Program-made: the position numbers and the translations under genes
The notes under the pieces: generated by a model
Told to the model about the DNA's origin: nothing
The model's input: the letters and a program-made list of their open reading frames with translations, nothing else
The model's database searches: none
NCBI RefSeq assembly: GCF_023540835.1
Contig: NZ_JALKCU010000002.1
Coordinates: 124,001 to 188,000 of the forward strand
Source: Marivivens geojensis
GTDB taxonomy: Bacteria; Pseudomonadota; Alphaproteobacteria; Rhodobacterales; Rhodobacteraceae
Direction of reading: 5' to 3'
DNA: 64,000 nucleotides
Part shown: positions 23,562 through 32,965 of the stretch, piece after piece
How the letters are laid out: the number at the start of each line of letters is the position of its first letter
Numbering within the stretch: position 1 is the stretch's first letter

Positions 23562-24275
23562 TCAGGCACCAATCGCAATTTTGGTCGCGGCACGCATCGG
23601 TTCTGGATCGCGGAGCACATAGCCTCGGCCCCAGACGGTTTCGATGTAGTTCTCACCACCCGTTGCCGACTGCAATTTCTTGCGCAGTTTACAGATGAAC
23701 ACGTCGATGATTTTCAATTCGGGTTCGTCCATGCCGCCATACAGATGATTAAGGAACATTTCCTTAGTCAACGTGGTCCCCTTACGCAAAGAAAGAAGTT
23801 CAAACATTTGATATTCTTTGCCCGTGAGGTGCACAGGCGAACCTTCGACCTCGACCGTTTTGGCATCGAGGTTCACGCAAATTCGGCCAGTGTTAATCAC
23901 CGACTGCGAATGGCCTTTGGACCGACGAATAATAGCATGGATACGCGCCACGAGTTCTTCGCGGTGGAACGGTTTGGTCAGGTAGTCATCGGCGCCAAAC
24001 CCGAACCCTTTGATCTTACTCTCAGTTCCATCGTCACCCGACAGGATCAAAATCGGCGTTTCCACCCGAGACAGACGCAGTTGGCGCAGCACCTCGTGAC
24101 CGTTCATATCGGGCAAATTCAGGTCCAGAAGGATCAAATCGTAATCATATAGCTTTGCTAAATCGATCCCCTCTTCCCCCAGATCCGTCGAATAGACGTT
24201 TAGGTTCGCATGGGTCAGCATCATTTCAATACTTTTCGATGTCGTCGGGTCGTCTTCAACCAGCAGCACTCGCAT
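23562..24275 (-). CDS. ctrA: Cell-cycle response regulator CtrA
   Basis: A 237-residue OmpR-class response regulator. The receiver domain carries Asp8/Asp9 and the phosphoacceptor Asp51 ([11 protein letters not shown]). The C-terminal winged helix has [20 protein letters not shown] and the conserved [16 protein letters not shown]. The product begins [20 protein letters not shown], essentially the Caulobacter CtrA start. ATG 24275 with GGAGG upstream is preferred to 24290. In Rhodobacterales CtrA activates flagellar, chemotaxis and gene transfer agent genes downstream of CckA-ChpT. sciP, encoding its inhibitor, lies 91 bases upstream on the same strand. Confidence 0.97.
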   Translation of the reverse strand: MRVLLVEDDPTTSKSIEMMLTHANLNVYSTDLGEEGIDLAKLYDYDLILLDLNLPDMNGHEVLRQLRLSRVETPILILSGDDGTESKIKGFGFGADDYLTKPFHREELVARIHAIIRRSKGHSQSVINTGRICVNLDAKTVEVEGSPVHLTGKEYQMFELLSLRKGTTLTKEMFLNHLYGGMDEPELKIIDVFICKLRKKLQSATGGENYIETVWGRGYVLRDPEPMRAATKIAIGA

Positions 24276-24324
24276 CTGCAGCCTCCGCATTTTGTGTTCT
24301 GACGTTAACCTTGATGCACAATGG

Positions 24325-24339
24325 TTAATTACACGTTAC
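24325..24339. promoter_or_regulatory. Near-consensus CtrA box ahead of ctrA
   Basis: TTAA-N7-TTAC differs by one base from TTAA-N7-TTAA and lies about 50 bases upstream of the ctrA start, between sciP and ctrA. A further GTTAACC stands at 24304-24310. This would fit CtrA autoregulation, but one mismatch lowers confidence. Confidence 0.4.
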
Positions 24340-24366
24340 CGCTAAGGCCACCTTCACACATTCTAC

Positions 24367-24645
24367 CTAAAGTTGTCTATATTTTTGTACCGCCGTTGCT
24401 TTTAACGCTGATTTGCCATGTAAACGGATCGCAGAAACCCACCCATCGAACTCTTCTTCAGAAAGATCATACCGATCCAAGGCATTGTTCTTAGTTAACA
24501 ATCCCGAGAATACCGCCTGCACGACGGCCGCCTTACGCGACGCAACCCAACGGTTTGTTCCCTCTGGCGGCAAGTCCGCTACCGTCATATGCGTCCCATC
24601 GGGTAAGGTCACAGCACGTGGACCATCAATTTTTCTAAGGTACAT
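24367..24645 (-). CDS. sciP: CtrA inhibitor SciP (DUF1153)
   Basis: This 92-residue helix-turn-helix protein of the DUF1153/SciP family represses CtrA-activated promoters in Caulobacter by contacting CtrA. The family pattern is visible: YLRKIDGPRAVTLPDG at the N-terminus, TNRWVASRKAAVVQAV, and LDRYDLSEEEFDGWV. Length matches Caulobacter SciP (about 93). It sits just upstream of ctrA on the same strand and is divergent from mnmA. Having sciP beside its target gene keeps both arms of the circuit together. Confidence 0.9.
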   Translation of the reverse strand: MYLRKIDGPRAVTLPDGTHMTVADLPPEGTNRWVASRKAAVVQAVFSGLLTKNNALDRYDLSEEEFDGWVSAIRLHGKSALKATAVQKYRQL

Positions 24646-24784
24646 GGTTTCATCCTCTTAAAGACACGTCATGCACAAACACTGTGCCGTGATCATTTAA
24701 CGAGGAGTGAAACCGCCCCTTGAGAGTAGTTAGCATTTTCATATATTCCCTCGGACTTGCCCTACCCAGTCGCCGGAGGCTGAC

Positions 24785-25924
24785 ATGTCGCTCGATCAAC
24801 CGCTGAACTCTCTTGGCTTTGCCAAACCGCCCTCGGAAACCCGCGTGGTTGTCGCCATGTCGGGCGGTGTGGATTCATCTGTGGTTGCAGCACAGCTCGC
24901 CGAAGAAGGCTATGACGTGGTCGGCGTGACGCTTCAGCTTTATGACCACGGAGCGGCTCTGGCGAAAAAAGGTGCGTGCTGTGCTGGTCGTGACATCCAT
25001 GACGCCCGCCGCGTGGCCGAGGAAATGGGGTTTCCTCATTACGTGCTCGACTATGAGAACATCTTCCAAGAAGCGGTGATCGATGAATTCGCTGACAGCT
25101 ATCTGGCGGGCGCGACGCCTGTGCCGTGCATCCGGTGCAATGAGCGCGTGAAGTTCAAAGACCTCCTGCAAACGGCAAAGGATCTGGACGCCGACTGCAT
25201 GGCAACGGGTCACTATATCCAACGCATGATGGGGCCGAATGGTGCGGAGCTACATTGCGCCGCCGATGCGAACCGCGATCAGTCGTATTTCTTATTCTCG
25301 ACCACGCCAGAGCAGTTAGATTACCTGCGCTTCCCTCTAGGCCATCTGCCGTCCAAAGACGCGACGCGCGCCTTGGCCACGAAATACGGACTGGCTGTCG
25401 CAGATAAACCCGACAGTCAGGACATCTGCTTTGTCCCGAATGGCAACTACGCGAGCGTCATCGAAAAACTGCGTCCAGGCGCAGCAGAACCTGGGAAGAT
25501 CGTTGATATGGACGGCAACGTTTTGGGCGAACATCGTGGCGTGATCCATTACACAATCGGGCAGAGACGAGGCTTGGGTATCGGTGGCCTCGCAGACCCT
25601 CTCTATGTTGTGAAGCTCGACGTGGACAATCGTCAGGTCGTTGTCGGCCCCAAAGAGTTGCTTGCAACCCGCCGCGTGCCGATCCGCGAGATCAACTGGC
25701 TCGGCGATGGAGCGTTCACAGATGTGGCCGAACGCGAAATCTCGGTCAAGGTGCGTTCCACGCGTCCGCCTGCCCCCGCGATCTTGCGGGCCATCTCAAA
25801 CACTGAAGCTGAGGTTGAATTGCTGACACCCGAGGAAGGCGTATCGCCGGGTCAGGCCTGTGTATTCTACGATCCAGAGAGCACTCGCATTCTGGGCGGC
25901 GGTTGGATTTGGAAGGGCAACTAA
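24785..25924 (+). CDS. mnmA: tRNA 2-thiouridine(34) synthase MnmA
   Basis: A 379-residue ATP-pyrophosphatase that thiolates the wobble uridine of Lys, Glu and Gln tRNAs. The P-loop [14 protein letters not shown] is at residues 21-34. The catalytic Cys pair is in [13 protein letters not shown] and in the later [19 protein letters not shown] precedes the ATG. It is divergent from sciP (139-base shared promoter region) and ends three bases before the convergent yqaA-like gene. Confidence 0.96.
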   Translation: MSLDQPLNSLGFAKPPSETRVVVAMSGGVDSSVVAAQLAEEGYDVVGVTLQLYDHGAALAKKGACCAGRDIHDARRVAEEMGFPHYVLDYENIFQEAVIDEFADSYLAGATPVPCIRCNERVKFKDLLQTAKDLDADCMATGHYIQRMMGPNGAELHCAADANRDQSYFLFSTTPEQLDYLRFPLGHLPSKDATRALATKYGLAVADKPDSQDICFVPNGNYASVIEKLRPGAAEPGKIVDMDGNVLGEHRGVIHYTIGQRRGLGIGGLADPLYVVKLDVDNRQVVVGPKELLATRRVPIREINWLGDGAFTDVAEREISVKVRSTRPPAPAILRAISNTEAEVELLTPEEGVSPGQACVFYDPESTRILGGGWIWKGN

Positions 25925-25927
25925 GCC

Positions 25928-26356
25928 TTACATCAAACCAACCGTGACCCAAGCGAGCACGGCATAGCGCCCAAACTTAGCAATCGTGACAACGGTCAAG
26001 AACCGCCATAGCGGCTCTTTCATCGTGCCAGCAACAACAGTGAGCGGATCGCCAATAATAGGCACCCATGACGCAAAGAGGCTGACCCACCCCCATTTGT
26101 GATAACCCCTTTGTCCCCGTTCAATCTGCTCGGACGAGAACGGAAATCGTGGATGGTTGAATAGTCGTCCCAAATAACGACCGATAGTCCAATTCACCAC
26201 CGATCCAGCCACGTTGCCGACAGTCGCGACAAAGAGCAAAGCACCAACCGCGTGATCGCCCGCAATGATAAGCCCGACCAAGACGGCCTCTGACTGCGCA
26301 GGGACAATCGTCGCTGCCAGAAACGCGGCAAGAAATAACCCTATCAGCCCGAACAT
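25928..26356 (-). CDS. YqaA-family membrane protein (VTT/DedA-related)
   Basis: A 142-residue polytopic inner membrane protein of the YqaA group within the VTT (DedA/SNARE-associated) superfamily. Visible features are an N-terminal helix, VGNVAGSVVNWTIGRYLG, and SWVPIIGDPLTVVAGTM with the conserved Gly-Asp-Pro, which is the re-entrant loop region. Members are linked to lipid scrambling or transport, but the substrate of this group is unknown. The ATG directly abuts the lpxB stop (TAGATG), so it is the last gene of the lipid A operon, which suggests an envelope-lipid role. Confidence 0.8.
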   Translation of the reverse strand: MFGLIGLFLAAFLAATIVPAQSEAVLVGLIIAGDHAVGALLFVATVGNVAGSVVNWTIGRYLGRLFNHPRFPFSSEQIERGQRGYHKWGWVSLFASWVPIIGDPLTVVAGTMKEPLWRFLTVVTIAKFGRYAVLAWVTVGLM

Positions 26357-27496
26357 CTACAGCCGTGCAAGAACCGCACGAGCCGCACGAAGGCCGGGAG
26401 CTTCGCCCCCTTCACCAAGGCGCTGCATCGTCACATCCATGGCAGAGCGTTGCGCGGTCGGATCATTGAGGACAGAGAGTATAGCAGGTGCAATCAACTC
26501 TGGACGGCACTCAGGCCCGAGGAATTCGGGAACAGCCCGCGTTTCGCTGACGAGGTTCACGAGTGTGAATGTGTCAATCAAAGCCATTCGCCTCATGATC
26601 GCCCATGTGATTTTGTTAAAATCGTAGGCAATCACCATCGGCGTCCGCGCTGCCGCCAATTCAAGCGAAACAGTGCCTGAGGCAGCCAAGGCGATATCTG
26701 CGGCCTTGAACGCGGCCCTTTTGTCTGCCGCGGTCATTTCGCTCGGGTCCAAAAGAATGGGCTGCACCGCCCAGTTCGCGGTCAGGTCGCGCACCAATTG
26801 GGCAACTGGCGCAGCACAGGGCAACACGATCTTTGAGTTAGGTTTGTCCGCAACCACCTGCGCCAATGCTGCGCCAAAACGGTCGGCCAGACGCGACACC
26901 TCCCCACGGCGCGACCCCGGCAAAGCCAAGATCAAAGGCGCGTCACCGATGCCAAACCGCGCACGAAAATCGGCAGCCTCAGCATCGGTTGCTTGAACCT
27001 CGGTTGTAACGGGATGTCCGACAAAGTCACACTCCATCCCGTGCGCCGTCATATAGGGTGGCTCGAACGGCAAGAGTGCTAGAACATGATCAATCACCTT
27101 CGCCATCTTCGCTGCACGTTTCGGACGCCATGCCCAAACAGAGGGCGCAACATAGTGAACGGTCCGAATGTTCGACGCCTCTTTCACCAATTTCGCCACC
27201 CGCAGTGAAAAATCGGGTGCGTCGATGGTTATCACCGCATCTGGTTTGAGACGCAGGATTTCATCGGCCGTTTCGCGAATACGGCGTTTGAGGTGAAAAT
27301 ACTTTGGCAGAACCTCGGCCAAGCCCATGATGGATAGTTCTTCCATCGGAAAGAGGCTGGTCAGCCCATGCGACTGCATCTGTTCGCCGCCGATGCCGTG
27401 AAATTCCATGTCATCGCGCAGTTCTTTCAGGCCCGCCATCAGCGCACCGCCAAGGCGATCGCCAGACACTTCGCCCGCTAAAAGAAAGACCTTCAT
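26357..27496 (-). CDS. lpxB: Lipid-A-disaccharide synthase
   Basis: A 379-residue family 19 glycosyltransferase joining lipid X and UDP-diacylglucosamine into the lipid A disaccharide, at the inner face of the cytoplasmic membrane. MKVFLLAGEVSGDRLGG is the canonical N-terminus; YVAPSVWAWRPKRAAKM and LALPGSRRGEVSRL are donor-site segments. ATG 27496 overlaps the lpxI stop (ATGA) and is preferred to the frame opening at 27514. Confidence 0.95.
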   Translation of the reverse strand: MKVFLLAGEVSGDRLGGALMAGLKELRDDMEFHGIGGEQMQSHGLTSLFPMEELSIMGLAEVLPKYFHLKRRIRETADEILRLKPDAVITIDAPDFSLRVAKLVKEASNIRTVHYVAPSVWAWRPKRAAKMAKVIDHVLALLPFEPPYMTAHGMECDFVGHPVTTEVQATDAEAADFRARFGIGDAPLILALPGSRRGEVSRLADRFGAALAQVVADKPNSKIVLPCAAPVAQLVRDLTANWAVQPILLDPSEMTAADKRAAFKAADIALAASGTVSLELAAARTPMVIAYDFNKITWAIMRRMALIDTFTLVNLVSETRAVPEFLGPECRPELIAPAILSVLNDPTAQRSAMDVTMQRLGEGGEAPGLRAARAVLARL

Positions 27497-28404
27497 CCCC
27501 GCGCCCTCACCCACAGAAACATGCCATGCGCGTCCAATGTGGCGATGACCTGCGGCAAGTCCATGACCATCACGCCACCTGCCTCTATCACGATACCGTC
27601 CATCCCCGCCTCAGCCGCGCCAAGCGCCGTTTTCGGGCCAATAACAGGGAGGTCCGCACGACGATCTTGGTTCGGTTTCGGTGCTTTAAAAAGGATGGCG
27701 CTTTCGCCTAGCAGCGGAGTCGGCACATCGTCGGTCAGTAACCCTTGCACACCACGAAACGCACTGACCGCAACATCAACAAACCCAACCCCAAAGTCGA
27801 CCGGGTCGGGGTTTTCAGTCGGCAAGCACAGGCGACCAATCATTGCATCTGTGCCATCGGGTCCTTCTTCGGCGATGACCTCCCCCGCGCGAACAACGCA
27901 GGCTTGCCCGCTATCACGGCGCCCCATATCGGCGACGAATGCCTGACCGACAGCAGCATCGGTGCTATTCTGATCTGACGGACGAACAACAGTTAAAACG
28001 CCAGAGGGCGGCAATAGCGCGGGGGCAATCTCGTGAGCGGCGCGAATGGCGATTCCGGCCTCCTCAAAGATCGACAGGATCACGCGCAGCGCCCCGTCAT
28101 CACCCTGCCCCAAGGCCGCCATCAAACGCGGCACCAATGGCTCTGTTTCGGCATCGATCAAACTGGCATCAACCTCAGGCCGACGCACCGCGCCCGCGAG
28201 GCAGACCTCAGTCACACCATAGCGTTGCAATTCGGAAATGAACGAGCCTAACGTTTCTAGCCTGAACCGCAAACGTGGCAGGTCAGACGACACATCTGGC
28301 TCAAAATTGCCAAACACGCAGATCAGTGGAGTTTCCCCCTGCGCTTGCAATTCGGTCACAAGCGCAGCAGGCAACGCACCTGTCCCTGCGATCAGTGCAA
28401 TCAT
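27493..28404 (-). CDS. lpxI: UDP-2,3-diacylglucosamine pyrophosphatase LpxI
   Basis: A 303-residue member of the LpxI (DUF1009) family, which cleaves UDP-2,3-diacylglucosamine to lipid X in alphaproteobacteria lacking LpxH. The start MIALIAGTGALPAALVTEL and the C-terminal GPKTALGAAEAGMDGIVIEA match the family. It sits between lpxA and lpxB with coupled starts and stops on both sides, which strongly supports the assignment. Confidence 0.93.
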   Translation of the reverse strand: MIALIAGTGALPAALVTELQAQGETPLICVFGNFEPDVSSDLPRLRFRLETLGSFISELQRYGVTEVCLAGAVRRPEVDASLIDAETEPLVPRLMAALGQGDDGALRVILSIFEEAGIAIRAAHEIAPALLPPSGVLTVVRPSDQNSTDAAVGQAFVADMGRRDSGQACVVRAGEVIAEEGPDGTDAMIGRLCLPTENPDPVDFGVGFVDVAVSAFRGVQGLLTDDVPTPLLGESAILFKAPKPNQDRRADLPVIGPKTALGAAEAGMDGIVIEAGGVMVMDLPQVIATLDAHGMFLWVRARG

Positions 28405-29189
28405 CAGGACGGCGTCAGGAAGTTACGGTCACTCTCACCTAGGATGAAACCAACCATCTCGCGGACATATTCGCTCTCTGCTTCGTCGCCCAACCGCTTT
28501 GCTCGGTCGAGGAACGTACCCTCACCGTCCTTGAGCGCCTGAAACGCAGCACGCAGTGCTGTGATGTCTGAGCGATCCACGCCTTTACGCTTCAACCCAA
28601 CCAGATTGAGGCCATCGAGTTTACCACGCGGACCTTGAACCAAGGCGTGCGGAATCACATCGTTTGTCACCATGGTCAACGCGCCAATGATCGCGCCGCG
28701 ACCGATCCGAACAAACTGGTGAATACCACAAAGACCACCGATGATAACGTCGTCCTCAACAATGCAGTGACCCGCCACCGCAGAACTGTTCACTACAATC
28801 ACGCGATTACCGATGTGCGCATCATGGGCGATGTGACATCCAGCCATCAACAGGCAGTCATCACCGATCGAAGTCAGACCACCGCCACCCGCGGTCCCCG
28901 TATTCACCGTCACATGCTCGCGAATGCGTGCCCGCGCACCGATGCGAAGCGATGTTTTTTCACCACCGAATTTCTTATCCTGCGGGATTTCACCAATCAC
29001 CGCGAACGAAAACACCGTGCTGTCGTCACCAATGTATGTGTCGCCCGTAATCACCACATGAGATTTCAGCGTTACACCGCGGCCTAGAACAACGTCCGAG
29101 CCGACGATACAAAACGGCCCGATCACACAATCGGGACCGATGGTGGCGCCATCCTCAATAACGGCGCTGGGGTGAATTTGCGCGGTCAT
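28404..29189 (-). CDS. lpxA: UDP-N-acetylglucosamine acyltransferase
   Basis: A 261-residue left-handed beta-helix enzyme performing the first acylation of lipid A synthesis from hydroxyacyl-ACP. Hexapeptide repeats run from residue 3 to about 190 (IHPSAVIEDGATIGPDCVIG). The catalytic His lies in the GCHIAHDAHIGNRV segment. It starts one base inside the fabZ stop (TGATG) and its own stop overlaps lpxI. Confidence 0.96.
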   Translation of the reverse strand: MTAQIHPSAVIEDGATIGPDCVIGPFCIVGSDVVLGRGVTLKSHVVITGDTYIGDDSTVFSFAVIGEIPQDKKFGGEKTSLRIGARARIREHVTVNTGTAGGGGLTSIGDDCLLMAGCHIAHDAHIGNRVIVVNSSAVAGHCIVEDDVIIGGLCGIHQFVRIGRGAIIGALTMVTNDVIPHALVQGPRGKLDGLNLVGLKRKGVDRSDITALRAAFQALKDGEGTFLDRAKRLGDEAESEYVREMVGFILGESDRNFLTPS

Positions 29190-29650
29190 CAGGCGCTCGT
29201 GTCCATCATTGCGGTGAATTCAGCTTCAGCAGCCATTTCACCTTCTACGGTCGCAACGCCTTTGAATTTCCAGACTTTTGCACCGGGCTTTCCGCGTGTG
29301 GTTTCGATCTGCATTTCCAGAACATCACCCGGCACGACCATGCGACGGAACTTCACGCCATCAATCGCCATGAAGTAGACCTTCATATTCTTATCCGCCA
29401 TCCCGAGCGACACACCGACCATAACACCCGCAGTTTGCGCCATTGCCTCAACAATCAGAACGCCTGGCATGACAGGCTGATCAGGGAAGTGACCCGTGAA
29501 ATGCGGTTCGTTCATCGTGACGTTTTTGATGCCCTTACCAGACTGAGTGCCGTTGATATCGACAACTTTGTCCACCAGCAAAAACGGATAGCGGTGCGGG
29601 ATGATCCGCTGGATCAGTTGGATATCGGCGGTGGTTACAGCGTCAGTCAT
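29189..29650 (-). CDS. fabZ: 3-hydroxyacyl-ACP dehydratase FabZ
   Basis: A 153-residue hot-dog dehydratase of type II fatty acid synthesis that competes with LpxA for hydroxyacyl-ACP. The catalytic His is in [19 protein letters not shown] and the Glu in the VEAMAQTAG helix. [13 protein letters not shown] is typical. The frame opens at 29701, but ATG 29650 with AAGGA upstream gives the usual family length. It lies between the Skp-like gene and lpxA. Confidence 0.95.
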   Translation of the reverse strand: MTDAVTTADIQLIQRIIPHRYPFLLVDKVVDINGTQSGKGIKNVTMNEPHFTGHFPDQPVMPGVLIVEAMAQTAGVMVGVSLGMADKNMKVYFMAIDGVKFRRMVVPGDVLEMQIETTRGKPGAKVWKFKGVATVEGEMAAEAEFTAMMDTSA

Positions 29651-29727
29651 GTCGTGGTCCTTATCGAGCCCGTCGCGGGCACTTCGTCTATTGAGTAGCA
29701 ATTCACCTGCAACGGGGCAAGGTCGCG

Positions 29728-30291
29728 TTAATTCTCAGAGGCTTGGGTGCCATCACCCAATGTTGCATCAATCTGTGCTATGGCTGCGTCTGTGATATCA
29801 ATGGCTCCGAAGTAGAGGATCACATCGCGACGGGCCATGAGAACCGCAGCCTCGCGGTCTTGCATCAGCTTACCCAAAACGGGCCGGATAGCCGTGTCAA
29901 AATTCGAACGCGCAGCCGTGAGTCGATCCTGAAGCTCTTGTTCCTTTGCATCTTGCGCACGACGAATACCGACGACCTTTTCGTCAAATGCATCCGCCTC
30001 AGCACGAAACGCCGATGGCTCCATCGACGGACGACGCGCAGCAATATCCTGCTCTTCGGCGGTCAACGCATCGGCAATGCGCTGGTTTTCAGCCTTCAAT
30101 GTTTCAGACGCGGATTGGATTTCGGACAAAATCCGCTGACCGTATTGTGTCCCCGAAAACACCGTTTCGATGTCTATCAACAAAACAGGTGATCGAACGA
30201 CAGCAGCCGCGTCCTGCGCCTGAACCGGCGCGACCGCCCAACCCCCAAAGGTCAGCGAAATCGCAACGGTCAGAGCATGAACCAAACGCAT
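29728..30291 (-). CDS. Skp/OmpH-family periplasmic chaperone
   Basis: A 187-residue OmpH/Skp-type protein that holds unfolded outer membrane proteins in the periplasm for BamA. A signal peptide ends near APVQAQ (residues 1-26). Residues about 55-140 are a charged coiled coil with many Glu, Ala and Arg, as in the Skp tentacles. Its ATG overlaps the bamA stop (TAATG), a conserved pairing. The sequence is weakly conserved, so the call rests on architecture and place. Confidence 0.87.
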   Translation of the reverse strand: MRLVHALTVAISLTFGGWAVAPVQAQDAAAVVRSPVLLIDIETVFSGTQYGQRILSEIQSASETLKAENQRIADALTAEEQDIAARRPSMEPSAFRAEADAFDEKVVGIRRAQDAKEQELQDRLTAARSNFDTAIRPVLGKLMQDREAAVLMARRDVILYFGAIDITDAAIAQIDATLGDGTQASEN

Positions 30292-32630
30292 TAGAAGCTG
30301 GTCGAAATGGTCACGTCAAAGGATTTGGCTTCATCCAAGTCCTCGGACAGCAACGTATCGGTAAAGTTGAACCGCAACGGACCTACTGGCGTGTCCCAGA
30401 ACAACGATACACCTGCGACAGCCCGCGGGGTGAAGTCACAATAATGAACATTTGCATCACTACAGTCGACGCCCGGATCCCAAAGCGAGCCGTAGTCGAT
30501 GAATGCCCCGCCATGGATGCCATATTCGTCGGGCAAACCGATCGGGAATTCCGCTTCGAGTCGGGCTACCGCGTAAGAATTGCCTCCCAGCGGGTCATTT
30601 ACTTCGCCTTCGATGTAGCGAGGGCCCATACCATAAAGGTCAAAACCTCGCATCTGACGACCCGACAAGAAGAAACGATCAGTTATAGTTCCTGATCCAT
30701 CGAGATAGGCCAGATGTCCGCCTTCAATCGTTGCTCGAAGTGTCACCTCTTCGGCCAGAACTTTAGCTTCCGCCCCAGCGGTCGCGGTCGTCTTGATGAA
30801 GGTTGTGTCACCGAAGCCGTATTCCTGACCGAACCGGAGAATAACACCACGGTTTTCGTCGAGACCACTGCGACGCGTATCCCAAGTATAGGTATACCCA
30901 ACGGACTGGGTCCATTCACCATTTCGATCACCATCGTCATCAATCGGAGTTCGAATTTGGGTGGAACCGTTAAAATACTCCGTAACGTTCATGATGTCAG
31001 CATAGCGCGACTGAACATATGTCTGCAAACGCCCGTTTTCGCTAACCGAGAACGTCAATGATGGGCGGATTGTAAATGTCTCAGTATCGTAGCGAGCCGA
31101 CTCGTTATTCGTCGCGCCGTAGCTCATATCCAAGCCAAACGCGAGGTCACGCCCGAGGACGTAAGGCTCGTCGAAGTTCAGCGTGAAGTATTTGTTCGTC
31201 TCAGCGGTCGAGAATTGCAGGCTCAACGCTTGACCACGGCCAAGGAAGTTCTGCTGGCGGAACGATGCCAAAAGACCAAGGCCCGTATCGGTGTTAAAGT
31301 TCGCACCGAAGGACAGAGACCCAGTGGGCGCCTCAGCCACGTTCACGTCGATCACAACCTGATCGTCAGACGATCCGCGGCGCGCTTGAACATCGGCGTT
31401 GGCAAAGAAACCAAGCGCACGAATACGCTCTGCGGTTTCACGGATCGAACGCGGGTTAAACGGATCGCCTTCAACTTCGCGGAATTGCTGACGCACCACA
31501 CGATCAAGTGTGGTGTTGTTGCCTTCAACGTCGATACGTTCGACGAAAATGCGTTCACCACGAACAAGCGCATAGGTCACATCGAGCGTCAGATCACGAT
31601 CGTTGCGGGTAATACGCGGCTCGACCTGAACGAACTGAAGTCCGCGCTGAAGTGCCAGACGCTCCAAACGGGCCACATCGTTTTCAATGTCGAGCGGCGT
31701 GTAGGTAGAGCCCGAACGGGTGCGAACGGCCTCTTGGAATTCCTCGAGGTTCGCCTCAGGGATTTCCGAAATGACATCAATCGCGCCGAAATCGAACTTC
31801 TGCCCCTCTTCAACATCAAAGGTGATGAGATAGGCGTCACGTTCACGGGTCAGTTCAACGTTAACATCACGAACCGCGAAATCGACATAACCACGCGACT
31901 GGTAAAAATCGGTCAGAACACGTTTATCGAAATCGATGCGATCCGCGACGTAGGTATCGCGACCGATGATCGCGCGCAGGATGCCTGCTTGTTTGGTGGC
32001 CAGCACGCCACGCAGACGACGGTCAGAGAAACTACGGTTACCCGAGAAGCCGATACGCTCCACCTCGGTCACGCCATTTTCAGCGATTTCGAACACAACG
32101 TTTACACGGTTGTCAGGCAGACGGATGATGCGCGGGGTGACGATCGCGTTGATCCGACCCTTCTCCGCATAGGCAGCCGTAATGTCAGCGACGTCGGCCT
32201 CAACGCTGCTCGGGCTGTAGATACGGCGCTCTTGGGAGCTAAGCAGCGCAAAGAGTTCATCATCCTTGAGGCGGCTGTTGCCTTCAAAGTTGATGCGATA
32301 AACGGTGGGGTATTCAGAGACGGTGATGACCAGCTGGCCGCCGCGCGGTTCAACCTCGACCGTTTCAAACAAACCCGTTGCACGAATACGCTGGCTCGCA
32401 TCATTAAGCTCTGCTGCCGAAACCGTTTCGCCCTGCGCGATGCCCAAATAGCTGAGGATGGTCGCGGTTTCGATCCGCTGGTTCCCCTCGATCGAGACGG
32501 TGTTCACGGTAAAAGACTGCGCCTCAACCGGTAGCCCCTGAAACGTCAAAAGCGAAAGCCCGACGGCTGCTGTGAGTTTCAAGAGTGCTTTGCCCGAAGG
32601 CCCGTTTTCAGAGAAAGAAGTAAGTCGCAT
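30291..32630 (-). CDS. bamA: Outer membrane protein assembly factor BamA
   Basis: A 779-residue outer membrane insertase. After a signal region ending at VEAQ come five POTRA domains (about 40-430; NTVSIEGNQRIETATI begins the first) and a C-terminal beta-barrel with the VRGF-like loop RQMRGFDLYGMGPR and a terminal Phe (DVTISTSF). The ATG at 32630 is chosen over a TTG at 32642. A TTGACA (minus strand, 32690-32695) upstream may be a -35 element, so bamA could have its own promoter besides read-through from rseP. Confidence 0.95.
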   Translation of the reverse strand: MRLTSFSENGPSGKALLKLTAAVGLSLLTFQGLPVEAQSFTVNTVSIEGNQRIETATILSYLGIAQGETVSAAELNDASQRIRATGLFETVEVEPRGGQLVITVSEYPTVYRINFEGNSRLKDDELFALLSSQERRIYSPSSVEADVADITAAYAEKGRINAIVTPRIIRLPDNRVNVVFEIAENGVTEVERIGFSGNRSFSDRRLRGVLATKQAGILRAIIGRDTYVADRIDFDKRVLTDFYQSRGYVDFAVRDVNVELTRERDAYLITFDVEEGQKFDFGAIDVISEIPEANLEEFQEAVRTRSGSTYTPLDIENDVARLERLALQRGLQFVQVEPRITRNDRDLTLDVTYALVRGERIFVERIDVEGNNTTLDRVVRQQFREVEGDPFNPRSIRETAERIRALGFFANADVQARRGSSDDQVVIDVNVAEAPTGSLSFGANFNTDTGLGLLASFRQQNFLGRGQALSLQFSTAETNKYFTLNFDEPYVLGRDLAFGLDMSYGATNNESARYDTETFTIRPSLTFSVSENGRLQTYVQSRYADIMNVTEYFNGSTQIRTPIDDDGDRNGEWTQSVGYTYTWDTRRSGLDENRGVILRFGQEYGFGDTTFIKTTATAGAEAKVLAEEVTLRATIEGGHLAYLDGSGTITDRFFLSGRQMRGFDLYGMGPRYIEGEVNDPLGGNSYAVARLEAEFPIGLPDEYGIHGGAFIDYGSLWDPGVDCSDANVHYCDFTPRAVAGVSLFWDTPVGPLRFNFTDTLLSEDLDEAKSFDVTISTSF

Positions 32631-32693
32631 CAATCCAGCCAATTCAGACAGCCCCGTTTGGTCTATGACCTAACCAGATTGAGGGGTCTTGTC

Positions 32694-32723
32694 AAAACGA
32701 ACAACGCACCCCGTGGGGTGCGT
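32694..32723 (-). terminator. Terminator after the 44-residue membrane protein gene
   Basis: ACGCACCCC-GT-GGGGTGCGT (32704-32723) is a perfect inverted repeat. On the minus strand it is followed by TGTTCGTTTTGAC, a T-rich run. It would end transcripts from rseP and the small gene just before the bamA promoter region. Confidence 0.65.
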
Positions 32724-32755
32724 GCGATCCTTTGCCCATCGGGGTTTAACCGATT

Positions 32756-32890
32756 TTATTGCATTCCGTATGTGCCGATCAAAGACCCGATCCAAAGCGC
32801 TGCAACAATTGCTACGAAATAGAAGATCCGGTCCCAGTTCAGGTTCACCAGAAAAGACAGGCTGCGATAGCTCGCGTTGATCGTATGCAT
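32756..32890 (-). CDS. Small single-pass membrane protein (44 aa)
   Basis: This short frame starts MHTINASYRSLSFLVNLNWD and continues with a hydrophobic helix (about residues 23-40) ending GTYGMQ. It lies between rseP and bamA, on their strand, and is followed 33 bases later by a terminator hairpin. The purine-rich AAGAA at 32891-32896 (minus strand) is only a modest ribosome binding site. Similar short basic-then-hydrophobic proteins occur in Roseobacter envelope operons, but I cannot name a function. It is reported because length, helix and terminator make a coherent gene. Confidence 0.6.
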   Translation of the reverse strand: MHTINASYRSLSFLVNLNWDRIFYFVAIVAALWIGSLIGTYGMQ

Positions 32891-32965
32891 TTCTTCGGCT
32901 CCCTTGCCATGCGCAGGCTCAACCTAAACAATAATTGGGGCGAAATAATGACGTCAGACGCGAAA

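Noticed and set aside
31215-32534. 439-residue open frame opposite bamA
   Set aside because: It is antisense to the POTRA region of bamA, with no start signal and no family resemblance.
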